Assembly (NCBI GenBank): GCA_948099385.1
Contig: CANUEZ040000182.1
Span: forward strand, 21,391,501 to 21,455,500
Length of the DNA: 64,000 bases
DNA from: Fasciola hepatica
Lineage: Eukaryota; Platyhelminthes; Trematoda; Plagiorchiida; Fasciolidae
Direction: 5' to 3'
The translations under genes and the position numbers were made by a program. Positions 24,001-32,729 of this stretch are shown one piece after another. Each line of letters begins with the position of its first letter. The stretch's first letter is position 1. The notes under the pieces were generated by a model. It saw only the letters and a program-made list of their open reading frames with translations, was not told where the DNA came from and ran no database searches.

Positions 24001-27000
24001 TGAGTCGTCTTACGCTAGACCCATTTGGGAGGGGGGCGAAACTCTGTCTCATACATGACTGCTATATTCATGTGTGAGCTGAGCTTAAGTCTGAGGTCGG
24101 AGTTCAGCGAAACAGCATAACGGTCGTGGTTATCGTCGGCTGCGGCGCACAAGAAGGGGGATAGAATAACGCTCACTTAAGTTTGATGTTGTCGGCAAAT
24201 TCGCACACTGAAGGTCGTTGATCAGAGCTAGGAATAGGGTTATTAAAAACCGGATTTTTGAAAACAGCAGCATTCACAGGAGAAGGCTGGTACTGAACCT
24301 CATCAACTCGGGCTGCTACTGAGAAAATGCGGTTTGAACAATAGGATCAGCAGATTTGCCAGTAGACCTCCGTGGCAGACTCATTGGAAAATTTCAACAT
24401 TACTTAAATTGGAAGCCCTTTTCTATCATTCTTGATGTAAGCTGCCAAGAAGCATGGGGCGACCACCAGAAGCCGTTCAAGAGTCCCTAGTGTTGCAAAA
24501 CTAAGCGTAGTTGTTAATGGATGGCGATTTTCGTATTTTTTGAAGCGAACTACATGGGAAAACGAAATGGTTGTCAAAAAGGTCTTGTTAGTAAACCGTT
24601 TTTCGAAATCAGATTCTGGAGAGCTTTAACATCACGACTCACGCAATAAACTCAAATTTGATAAAACAATTTTGTTGCTCGGCACGTTCCAAACAGAAAC
24701 CCTGTTTGTTCTGGCGTGAAAAAAAGACCGATTGACGATTATGTTTTACCGCAGTGAATTCGTTGAAAAACTAAAATTATTAGTCATCAGCATAAGTTGA
24801 AACATCGTGTCCTCTTTATTCACTTGGTAAGAATGGAAAGAAGACACTTTGAGATGCAAGCATTTCCTTACCACTTGTCGATTGCGTACGTGAAACATGA
24901 TAGTTTATATATGATACGGTGGGTGGAGTATCACAAATAAGTCAAATTATTGTAGGTTTCAGTGACTAATACCAGGGTTCGGCGAGGGTAAATGAATTGT
25001 CTGCATCTTGCAATGTATGTCTTCCTTCCGTTCTTGTGAAGTAAATCAACGTAAGTGGCAAAGATCGACCGCAAATTGGAGTTCATTATGAGGACAGCCG
25101 TAGCACTTGGATGATAATCATATTCGAGGAGTGGTTGGAACGCTGGATTGCCAAGAACCGAAGAATTCCTTGATTACTGGACGATTGCAATGTGCGTTTG
25201 GAACAATATTTGGGTCACGGTATTGTCATTCTCTGTGTGACAACAAGACGCACTTTAGCCAGGGCTATGAAATGCACATTTTTGCAAGGAAAAAATCTAG
25301 AAGGTTCTAGCATGTGAGCCTTATGTGAGCCTGGTACGGCGTAAACTTTGTAACTTTGGCTTCATGAAGCCGTTCCGATAGTAGAAGTTGAGAACATAGT
25401 CCTTTTGATTAAGTTTGTTGGAAGGTACTACTTACGCAACTACTTCCTTGTGATCATCTCTCTCCCTGAATGCAATACCTCTCAACAAGAAATAATTTGA
25501 GCTATCCCAATTAGTGTTTCTTGAAGGAGGAGGAAGGGGGTTGCTACTGAATAAGAGAGCGCTATCGGACGCGACTCAGTGTATCTAACCACTAAGTGGG
25601 TGGATCCCTTGAACCCCGCCTAGGAATCCCAACATCCCCTTGATGGCCAGATGCACTGGTAAGGCCGTTGTACGCCTTTCATCCATAGTATAAATGGGCC
25701 ACCCTTACTCATCTTCCAATTACTGCCCGACTCCGCGAACATTTCATGCCGAGTGATTCTATCCGGGAGCATGTGTAACACATGTCGAGACCACCTTCGC
25801 CGGGTGAGCTTTAGTCTTGCGTCTGATGATTTGTTTCGCGTGTCTGACCTCAACATTGCTGATGCTCTACTGTCGCTATATTCGAGCAATGTTACAAAGA
25901 AATTGATGTTCAGATGCCGATAATCTTCTTTCCTCCATCTAAACCGCTTTGCTGAGAGTCCAAAACGTTCTGCCACGCGGATTTGGTGCCGGAAAGAAAT
26001 GAGAAATTCAAGATCATTCGCACGGTTTTAAATGTACGTTAAGAGGGTGTTTGGTTATCTATTTTTTTAGCGAGTGCGAAAGCTTCGGCTTTGCGCCGCA
26101 GGTGTGAGGTATCTGAATGGTGCAGAAGACATTCCTTGCCATAGACTTTGATGTCTTCAACGACGGTGATTTCAGAGCTCTCACAGTAAGATTGCAGGAT
26201 TACCGGTGGTTGTCGAGTGGTTTAGAGCGCTTGCTCTCCACCTCGGAGGTCCGAGGTTCAAATCCCTGCCATCACCGGTTACTTTAGTGGTAGACAGTAA
26301 TCCACTTTCGTCCGGATCGTTACCACACCCGACCTATTTGGATCTTATGTGGTTCTTCGCCCCTCCAAATCTCAGGATTCAGGTACCGGTTATCCCCAGT
26401 AGTGCAGTGGGCCCTCGTGGCTACGGGGTGTGTACCCCTTCCATTGCACTCATGCGCAAACGTGTAATAGAAAAAATTATCAAAGCTTGAGGGTTTGTCA
26501 CTTTTGAGGTTGCGTTAGACGGCACAAATCAAATGATTCAAAAAGCAAAAGAAGTGTTATCAGCGAGAACTGAGATTTGCGATCGATAGAGTAGAAGTTT
26601 GGGATTTCGGAGGTGGTGATAGACTGATTGAAATAGATGCAGACATTGATTCGAGCGAAAAAGCAGATTTGTATGAGCAAGTGGGTGGTGCACGCTAAAA
26701 ATCATTAAGCAATAATGGGGGAGGGGATTAACAAGGGTGGTGTACAAAATCATGGATGACTATCGATGCTAACATTTTCTTATATGAGGCAGTGCGTTAT
26801 GGTGCGTTTATTATTGTAATGATACTCATAATTTTGATGGAGGGGAAACTTGCTACCCTACCCTAGAGTTTGAGTGACGGGCCAAACAAGGGTGTCGTGA
26901 TTTGGTCGTGGTACTGTCCGGGGATGGTAGAACATCTGCTTTGTCCCAAAATTGCACAAAGGTTAGGGTCATCTCGATGTTTATTTCAGTCTATCGTCAA

Positions 27001-30000
27001 TTTGCCTCTTAAGTTGTTTATGCCCCATGTCGATATGGTTCAGAGACGAACCTTCGCACAGCGAGCAGACTAACTCAGCTAGTGCCCGTTGATCACCAGT
27101 ACGCACAGCGTAATTGGTAAGCAGTATTTAGTAATGTACGACCGTTCTCTACCGGCGATATGCTAACAAAACGGAAGCACGTTTCTTGTCATTATTTTCA
27201 GTATTTGAGCAATTTTTAAACAGTTTTTGCTATCTGATTCAGCAAAATAAAAATTTCTCCATCACTTGCCCGCCTGTTCCTTTCCAAGCTTGTCGTCTGC
27301 TTGATCCTGGTAATCATTTCAGCTCTCACGCTGTACATGCTGTTTTTACTTCTGCTGGAACCGTTACTGTCAGCCCGAAGAGCAAATCGTGATCATATCC
27401 TAACATCTGACTCTAGAGACACCGGTATAGGATCGGACTCAGCATTCGGTGGTCGAGGCGTTGCCGCAGGAATAGTCAGTTCAAGTTTGGCACGTCTGAC
27501 TCGTTCTCGTTTACCAGATTTGAGTTTGAAGCGCCCGTGGACTCAGTTCACCACCTCCGGGACGGGCCATCCTAAATCAGCGGGGATGGCCGTGGTCTGG
27601 GGTCGTTCAAGACTCAGTGCGGAGCAGTTGCTTGACTCTGAAAATGCATCATCGGGTTCGTGTGTCTCCTATATATCTGGTCTTTCCGTCTGTTTATATC
27701 TGGATGGGTTTTCACGTTTTCATTTGGTACTGAAGTTGGCACCACCATACGCAATTGTTTTTCCAGTACTACTAGGAAAAGGATTTCTCTACAGACTCAC
27801 CAGCTGCAAATTATTTGTTTGATTATAAATTAAGAAATGAACGGATTGTTTAACATCATCGAATATGATATTTGATATTCATAGTAATAACAACACCGGC
27901 GATGAGCAAGTCGTACAATCGTTCACCACCTCGGAGGTAAGAGACGCAAATCCTACTTCTGCCGGTCACTTAAGTGGTAGACAGTAATCTACTTCCGCCC
28001 GACTCGTTGCCACGCCTGATCTATTAGGAACTTCCATGATTCTCCATTTCTCGTCTCAGTCACGGATGCCGGCTATTCCTTATGGTGCAACAGACCAGCT
28101 AGGTTCTCAGATATACCCTTCCACTGCACTCATACGAAAGCACGTAGTAAAAAAGTTTGTGGTTGGCTCACGTTAATTCTGCCACGATCTCAACTTACCG
28201 GCTTGAATTTTTGACGTGAGTCCCATGACGAGTCTGTAGTCATTTAGTGGACAATTTCGCCAAACGAGTGAGAGACATGATTCCAAGCAGCACGTTCGGT
28301 TGTTAATAATACATCACTCTCTATGATCTTCGCAAATTTTTTTAGCAAAGTGTACATTCCGAGAACAAGTGAGTGCAAGTATGAACAGCAGCTTGAAGCA
28401 AGAACGTAGACAACGCTGACGGCAATATTTGGCTAGTTCGTCTGCGATAGGGCAAGAAGAGTGCTTGAAACTCGACTGGGAATTTGCGATGGTGGTGTAT
28501 AAACTACGTGCATATTATGTTTGATGTTGCTACCTTGCCGTGCCAATCGGGTTTGGGTGCTACGATGACCTCGAGGGCTATGTCGATTGGAGCACAAAGA
28601 GTTCCTTCAGGGCCACCCATATCGGACAAGTCGGGGGTGAACAGCCAGCTAGAAGTAGCATGGCGTTGGTAGATGGCGTGGAGGGTTCTTCGCCTGGCAG
28701 CAAACTCTACATAAAAGCCACACAAGTCCGTAAACAGCAACGTGACGTGTGCGTATATGGCCACCCACTAAATAAGGCAATTACCCCCTGCTCATTACTC
28801 AGCTGTCGTGAGTGGGGTAAGATTCACTAGGATTCGTTGGACATCCTCGACCGGCAGACCGCCATCCGAAAGGTGTATGAACCGCTCGTTCAGTGACCGG
28901 CTGCCAGCACAATCTTCCTGTTGCCCGACAGGTAGCACTTGGTTGTACACGGGCTAGAGTTGCTACCTCGAACAAAAAGCCGAGTGATACTGAGACGCCC
29001 CTTAGTACCTAATTCCCAAGATTCTCCATGGACAGTTCCTGTACACATACATCCTATAGGCTGGTGTCGTTCGGGACACCTATGAAACTTTCTCATCCTG
29101 TCGCAGGAGCTAGCCGCACAAAAGTAAGTAAGTAAGTTCATATTACTTTACTACCTGAACACGACACCTTTCTTACTAGGTGCTTGCACATGTGCGCAGC
29201 GGAAGTTGTGTACCCCTTAACATTACTGCGCTAGTAAGTATAGTCCGCAGTTGTGACCCTGAGACTTAGATTGGAAAACCAAATAAGGTCCCCATAAGTG
29301 AAGTGTGGTAACGAGTGGAGTGACAGTGACCTACTGTCCTCGAATTGAGTGAATAAAAAGTTGTGATTCGGATTTCACTTTTTGTTGCAGATCACACTGC
29401 ATCTATATTTGGAATGGCTACTGGTGTTCATTCCTCGATGTGGTTCAGCCATTCTCAATTTCCATCCAATAAAATCTGTTGCACTACAGAATCTTAGCAC
29501 GTCGTGAATAGCTCAGTTCATTGATCACTGCTTTCCCATGTCATAAATTGATATCATTCCTCGGTTACCAAATTGCATGTCACCTTAGCGTGCAATTCGC
29601 TTCAACTGTACGCGTGTGCGACAATCAATCGGACGAGGTTCAATAGGTGATCTGGTTCTGCATCTTGAATATCCAATTTTTAAACACAGGATCCCTACGC
29701 CAGTTTATCTCTTCGAATGGCGTTTAACCCGAGGCTCAAATATAAACGTCGTTTACGTATCTCACGCACAGGTTTCAGGTTTCTGACGCAGCGTACGGTA
29801 TTAAAGGTGTTCAAGGATTGCTGCAGTGCACAGTGATTGTCCTTATTCAGTCTCATTCTCTGTTAGAAATAGTTATCTGACGCTTGCTTTTGCAGTAATC
29901 TTGTCATTTCTCTTGGATTTAAAATTGATACAATGTTTTCACTACTTCGCTTCTTCAATGATAAAACTTTGCGTGAAATCAACAGTCGGATACCAACTGT

Positions 30001-31016
30001 CAAATGTGGTTATGTCGAAAGTGTAATAATTAAACCGGAACGTGACTTACACCTGAGATTATGCGGAGTAGAATAATTCAAAGCAATGAATGGCGGCAGA
30101 CATTAAAACGGTTGAGCAAACAATCTCGTTCTTGGCTCAGTTCGAAGTCAACGATTTACGTCTTCAATGTGCATGGTAGATTTGGCTTGTGTGGGACGTT
30201 GTAGGCATCCGGTTTAGGGCTCAGAAGATTCACTTGCCGGATGGTTGACTACATAACTTACTCGTATACGAGTTCTTTCTTCGTATACGTGATTTTCACT
30301 CATAACTTTTTCTTCTGTTTGCTTGTTCATTGTGCCTCTGTTGGTTTTGTTTTGGACTAGACGGCTCTGTGAGGTAACAACCCAAACAAGGACACAAAAG
30401 TGCGAGGTTGATTGCTGAAACAACTGAATTGAAGTGATGATCCTCTTTCACCACTCAGTTAGTATGATGCCCAACCTCATTAGTAAGAAAGGTATCAGAC
30501 CCGTTCGATAAGTTTGGTCACTTAGGTAGCCACATCACATCCGATAGTCAAATTAGATAAAATGTCTTCAACTAAACGTACGGGACGCTCACGTTTTTGC
30601 CATTTCTGGCATCGATTCGCCTCAAATCAATAATTGTTCGAGTCCTTACCTACTGTGGACATCGAATTTGTTTGCTTTCTCCTGCAGAAATTTTTTACAT
30701 TCATTTTTATATTATATAACACCGAACCTGAAGTCAAGCATGATGCCAACACCAAAAATACATAAACAGGTAAATAGAAGAGGAAAATAAATACAATCTG
30801 TTACTTCGATTGCTATCCGTCTGCACAGGTTCCCTTCCAAATGAGGGCAAGTTACGTCAACGAGTTGCTAAACCGGATGCGTTCCCCTCTACATCGGATC
30901 CTCAACCGACGGTGGCCAATGTAGTCAGTCGAGTGAAAGATCAACAACAGCGCTGGAAGGGAAATGTGGAAGCACAACGAGCGCGTGTTTTTGGCGAGCG
31001 CAGTTTACTCAACTAA
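15015..31016 (+). CDS. TMEM9: TMEM9 (v-ATPase/ClC-associated endolysosomal protein), 5 exons
   Basis: Spliced type I membrane protein of the TMEM9 family. Vertebrate members sit in late endosomes and lysosomes and are reported to promote V-ATPase assembly and to bind ClC transporters. Joining exons 15015-15071, 15107-15219, 15272-15359, 27289-27655 and 30829-31016 gives about 270 residues in one frame. Seen: signal peptide (1-17), DARCKCIG at 24-31, CTC at 57-59, CEC at 73-75, NTTTIK at 81-86, a helix at 87-109 ending in EPLL, and the tail RVKDQQQRWKGNVEAQRARV followed by LLN-stop. Vertebrate TMEM9 has the same order (RCKC, CNC, CEC, STTTIK, helix, QQRWK tail) in about 180 residues. Splice phases agree at every junction. 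The fourth exon's 3' end is uncertain. Introns 3 and 4 are filled with LINEs and SINEs. Confidence 0.9.
15107..15219 (+). CDS. TMEM9: TMEM9 exon 2 (luminal CxC region)
   Basis: Phase 0 to phase 2. Encodes AAYEDARCKCIGFD and a glycosylation sequon NGT at residues 39-41, ending in PADK plus the first two bases of Cys57. The donor is GTAGTT at 15220. A reading without splicing stays open in a different frame and gives an unrelated peptide; the spliced frame is the one matching TMEM9. Confidence 0.88.
15272..15359 (+). CDS. TMEM9: TMEM9 exon 3 (second Cys cluster, TTTIK)
   Basis: Follows a 52-base intron (15220-15271) ending in CTAATCATACAG. Completes Cys57 and encodes CTCKIILGAED, CECTYQVRNTTTIK, the family's juxtamembrane signature. 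It ends phase 0 at a strong donor, GTAAGTAT. An in-frame stop at 15261 shows the acceptor is needed. Confidence 0.9.
15360..16120 (+). other. Start of TMEM9 intron 3, nothing else seen
   Basis: Intronic sequence between the exon 3 donor and the first intronic LINE. An open frame at 15647-15853 shows no family resemblance. Confidence 0.5.
16024..19428 (+). pseudogene. Near-intact RTE LINE EN-RT with amber stop
   Basis: RTE-clade polymerase in the sense strand of TMEM9 intron 3. The frame is open to 17991, meets one TAG at 17992-17994 (LLRNIWN-stop-ERIP), and continues in the same frame to 19428. The first ~120 codons are probably leader; candidate ATGs lie near 16063 and 16138. Endonuclease motifs: LGSFNVRTL near residue 140, CCLSETRIQD near 170, LAGDFNAHFG near 295, and WDHALV near 390 where SDH is usual. 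RT motifs: GKAAGPDELPP, GFRRGRGCIDQIFTL, VFLDLKGAFDSV, SGVRQGCPLSPFLF, then YAND (18583-18594) in place of YADD. The C-terminal RLRWLGHVLRM and LHGWGSKDPSTSWLGTLKDM are intact. The amber codon plus loss of a catalytic Asp and the Ser of SDH make it inactive, although little other decay is visible. Confidence 0.92.
19429..19635 (+). repeat. RTE 3' UTR with GAT-repeat tail
   Basis: Untranslated 3' end of the RTE above, finishing in seven tandem GAT/ATG units at about 19609-19629. The deletion derivative at 31690-32725 shares this UTR (GGCAGTGGTCA-TGGGGCTTGCC) and a shorter version of the tail, so the tail marks the family's 3' end. Confidence 0.85.
19640..20105. other. Nothing recognised (intron 3)
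   Basis: Intronic sequence between two oppositely oriented RTE copies. No feature could be supported. Confidence 0.5.
20110..23700 (-). pseudogene. Decayed RTE LINE, antisense in TMEM9 intron 3
   Basis: Full-length-like RTE copy in the opposite orientation to the gene. Reading from the right: an upstream coding or leader block at 23515-23228 (VPKENSIYRCGQ), endonuclease pieces at 23004-22478 (VPETRIQDHN, MLDWIPVSGCLCVVRL, IAGDFNAQVGF), a linker at 22165-21809 (DHEQWWIGKSTEMEKAA), RT at about 21420-20840 with LYAAFHSID-like, GDLPSPIHHGK and LEYADNIFLL pieces, then the C-terminal YTTVVRYVLSYGSDPWRLRL at 20748-20542 and a 3' UTR to about 20110. There are many frameshifts. The catalytic YADD reads YADN. 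The 5' block is shared with the remnants at 59960-61660 and 62437-64000. Confidence 0.85.
23701..25540. other. Nothing recognised (intron 3)
   Basis: About 1.8 kb without a supportable feature apart from a short perfect palindrome, CTAGAAGGTTCTAG, near 25297. Confidence 0.5.
25545..25976 (-). pseudogene. RTE C-terminal fragment, antisense
   Basis: Encodes an RTE thumb/C-terminal region: ARLKLTRRRWSRHVLHMLPD, RITRHEMFAESGSNWKMSKG, then a frame change before GFKGSTHL-like sequence. It matches the RLRWLGHVLRM...R---FAE---W region of the other RTE copies here. 5'-truncated and dead. Confidence 0.75.
26205..26276 (+). repeat. tRNA-like head of SINE
   Basis: Exactly 72 bases resembling a tRNA: 5' GGTGGTT can pair with CATCACC at the 3' end (six of seven), an A-box-like GTCGAGTGGTTTAGAGC stretch follows, and a perfect B box GGTTCAAATCC lies at 26255-26265. 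The anticodon arm is poorly paired and a SINE body follows directly, so this is the internal RNA polymerase III promoter of a SINE rather than a working tRNA gene. Confidence 0.85.
26205..26480 (+). mobile_element. tRNA-derived SINE, copy C (best preserved)
   Basis: A tRNA-like head followed by a ~200-base unrelated body containing GTGGTAGACAGTAATCCAC, CCCGACCTATTTGG, ACGGGGTGTGTACCCC and CACTCATGCGCAAACGTGTA, ending in an A-rich tail at about 26466-26476. It lies sense in TMEM9 intron 3. Four other copies in this window (9855, 27890, 37150, 41543) share the body. SINEs have no protein; they rely on a partner LINE, which here is unknown. Confidence 0.85.
26481..27288. other. End of TMEM9 intron 3
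   Basis: No element recognised. The stretch closes with a good acceptor, GCCTGTTCCTTTCCAAG, at 27272-27288. Confidence 0.6.
27289..27655 (+). CDS. TMEM9: TMEM9 exon 4 (transmembrane helix)
   Basis: Starts phase 0 with LVVCLILVIISALTLYML, the membrane helix that directly follows TTTIK, then EPLLSARRANRDHILTSDS. The next exon demands a phase-1 end. The frame stays open to 27822, which is unlikely by chance, so I favour a late donor such as G|GTTCGT at 27655. An early alternative at 27424 (G|GTATAG) would give a linker closer to the vertebrate length. The downstream linker is rich in Ser, Arg and Gly. Confidence 0.8.
27885..28155 (+). mobile_element. tRNA-derived SINE, copy D
   Basis: Diverged copy in TMEM9 intron 4. 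The head is degraded (CACCACCTCGGAGGT and GACGCAAATCCTACT in place of the B box). The body keeps GTGGTAGACAGTAATC, CCGACTCGTTGCCACGCC, and the end CACTGCACTCATACGAAAGC followed by an A-rich tail. Confidence 0.8.
28156..28485. other. Nothing recognised (intron 4)
   Basis: Intronic spacer between a SINE and an unclassified repeat-like block. Confidence 0.5.
28490..29137 (+). repeat. Unclassified GC-richer block with AAGT tail
   Basis: A distinctly GC-richer block than its surroundings, ending in (AAGT)n at about 29124-29137. Short tandem tails of this kind mark the 3' ends of CR1 and RTE elements elsewhere in the window, so this may be the 3' UTR of another non-LTR element or a SINE. No protein domain is recognisable; the minus-strand ORF at 28764-28504 has no family match that I can name. 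No second copy is present here. Confidence 0.4.
29138..30285. other. Nothing recognised (intron 4)
   Basis: About 1.1 kb without a supportable feature. A perfect 14-base palindrome, ACTCGTATACGAGT, lies at 30260-30273 near its end. Confidence 0.5.
30290..30450 (+). repeat. RTE 3' UTR remnant
   Basis: Aligns with the 3' UTR of the RTE fragment at 8700-8790: GACG-CT-TG-GGTA-CAACC, then CACA-AA-TGCGAGGTT and AA-TGAAGTG in the same order. No coding part is attached. Confidence 0.6.
30495..30690 (+). pseudogene. RTE RT scrap
   Basis: Just before TMEM9 exon 5. Frames give KFGHLGSHITSD and then a shifted SRFCHFWHRFAS, resembling the KFTYLGS-I---G and KARAAFANLRHLWRR region of RTE polymerases. Short and frameshifted. 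Confidence 0.5.
30829..31016 (+). CDS. TMEM9: TMEM9 exon 5 (C-terminal tail)
   Basis: Acceptor CCGTCTGCACAG ends at 30828; the exon enters in phase 1. Encodes SLPNEGKLRQRVAKPD and TVANVVSRVKDQQQRWKGNV, then ARVFGERSLLN and TAA at 31014-31016. The tail aligns with the conserved RVE-AQQRWK-QVQEQR-TVFDRHKMLS end of vertebrate TMEM9, which fixes strand, frame and the identity of the gene. Confidence 0.92.
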
Positions 31017-31290
31017 TCGTTCTGCAGCTAAATGTCTCAGACACCGTCACAGCTACCACGAACAAGAAAAACAAATTCAGCCTGTGCACCACTGGATCTG
31101 CTTTTGTTCTCAGTCCCGTATTTTGACGTGTTCTCCTCCTCATACTTCTTTTTTACAATCTTTGTTCCCCGCGAGTTTGTGATTTTCGCTTGGTTGCATT
31201 GTTTGCAAATATTGTCACTTGCATTAGCTTCACAATCGTGATCACTGTTTTTTTTTCCCCCAATAAACTTCGATTCGTCTTCACTGCAGT
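31017..31290 (+). promoter_or_regulatory. TMEM9 3' UTR with AATAAA signal
   Basis: The first canonical polyadenylation hexamer after the stop codon is AATAAA at 31262-31267, about 245 bases downstream. A T-rich run precedes it at 31248-31256. The minus-strand open frame across this UTR (31510-31037) is not considered a gene. Confidence 0.6.
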
Positions 31291-31689
31291 ACTTATTTGT
31301 CTGTTTCTTTGTGAAGAGTGAATTGTACACGTTGTCTGTTTGCATGTTTTTTTTTAATCTGATACACAGAAAGGCTTTGCTCATTCTCATTTGGTTTCTG
31401 TCTTCATACGTCTGGCTGTTACCCAGTCCTGGCCAATTTTCGCATAGACTAGCTGCAGTCCTTATTTGTTGGTTTGTCCGTAATCCGTGCTTATGTGTTT
31501 CTATGCGCACGCGTGTGGTCGTGTTTCACGCGCATCCGGTTCTATCCCATTCAAACGACCGCCCTCGGTTTGTGTACGCAGTCACGTGCACCAGGTCGAT
31601 ATCGTCCATCGGGAGAGCGCGACATCATACAGCTCAGGTATTCGGCTAATTGCACTGTAGAGGTGTGCTAGTTTACAAAATTCACAGAA
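31291..31689. other. Nothing recognised
   Basis: Downstream flank of TMEM9. Open frames at 31311-31671 show no family resemblance. Confidence 0.5.
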
Positions 31690-32725
31690 AGATATCAAGT
31701 CTGACTTCGCACAACACTGTTATAAATTTGGAAGAGTGGAGTGGATGCATAGTGTCACCACGACGAGACTGCACTTTGACGTGGTGTGATGGCTTGCGTG
31801 CCTTTATGACCCAAAAAGCTATACAGGATGGTTCCTTAAGCCGTAGATTCAGTCGTGCCTGGGAGGTCAGTGGGTGGAGGCCAGACGAGGTCCAATCTCC
31901 TGGTCCTCCAGGTTGGGGGTCGATCTGAGCTGGCAACTCAGTTGGTAAAGTAAGTAATAATTGACCCGAGCAAATGGGCTTCCACTCAGCTGCCTTGCGG
32001 ACGGGTTCTTGTTAGAACTAAAGGCTTTGGTTGAGAACCCTAATAGTTCTCCTCCTTTGGGGCTGGACACCCTAGCAGTACCAGTCAGATATCTCCCATG
32101 AAGTGCGCGAATAGAAAGGATCCCATACTGCATCGATCATCGCGCAGGATAATCAGGAGCACGCTGCCCGCCGATTTTTGCGTGATATCGCTCAGATTGG
32201 GTGGAATTACCGAGTGAGCAATGCTGAGGTCAGAAATCGAGTATTGGGTACCAACTCAGAGAATGTTCTATCACAGCGTATCCAGCTTAGTAGACTTTGT
32301 TGGTTGGGGCACTCGTTGCATATGATAAACGCGTCTACGGTGCCGTGCCCTTTTTTCCGTTCCCCCTTTAGGATTGGCAACGTGGCAACGGGGAATAATA
32401 AAATGTACAGCGAACTTGGGGAAAGTAGTTGCCTTCCGTCTTCGTGGTTGGGGTCCAAAAGATCCCTCAACCAGTTGGCTGGCGAAAATAAAGGATATGG
32501 CAGGGAATCGTGAACAGTGGCGATCGTGTTGTCACTTTCTGTCAAATCAGAATGATTGACCAGGCTGTTGGCTGTCAGGACGTTCTTTCCTTTTCCCAAA
32601 GCTGTAGATGGTCTCCCTTTCCATCTTGTACATTCATTCTTTTTATTGCTATATGCAGCATGGTGAAAGAGGCAGTGGTCAGTGGGGCTTGCCTTGCTGT
32701 TCAACGTTTCGCGATGATGATGACG
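31690..32725 (+). mobile_element. RTE internal-deletion derivative
   Basis: Joins an RTE 5' leader directly to the RTE 3' end. 31770-31860 matches the leader-like part of composite copy 1 (10393-10480). 32075-32165 matches 16121-16205 of the near-intact RTE. At about 32166 it jumps to the C-terminal coding region: DIAQIGWNYRVSNAEVRNRV, NVLSQRIQLSRLCWLGHSLH, then a frame change to LRGWGPKDPSTSWLAKIKDM and FLSNQND. The 3' UTR and short GATGATGATG tail follow to 32725. The deleted part corresponds to about 16206-19020 of the full copy. Confidence 0.8.
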
Positions 32726-32729
32726 TTGG

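Noticed and set aside
26205..26276. Functional tRNA gene
   Set aside because: The anticodon stem is poorly paired and the SINE body follows directly; related copies lack the head.
27301..27822. Stand-alone 173-residue membrane protein
   Set aside because: It is the TMEM9 transmembrane exon read on into intron; upstream and downstream exons fit its phase.
31037..31510. 157-codon open frame on the - strand
   Set aside because: Overlaps the TMEM9 3' UTR, low-complexity Lys/Asn/Glu composition, no domain or splice context.
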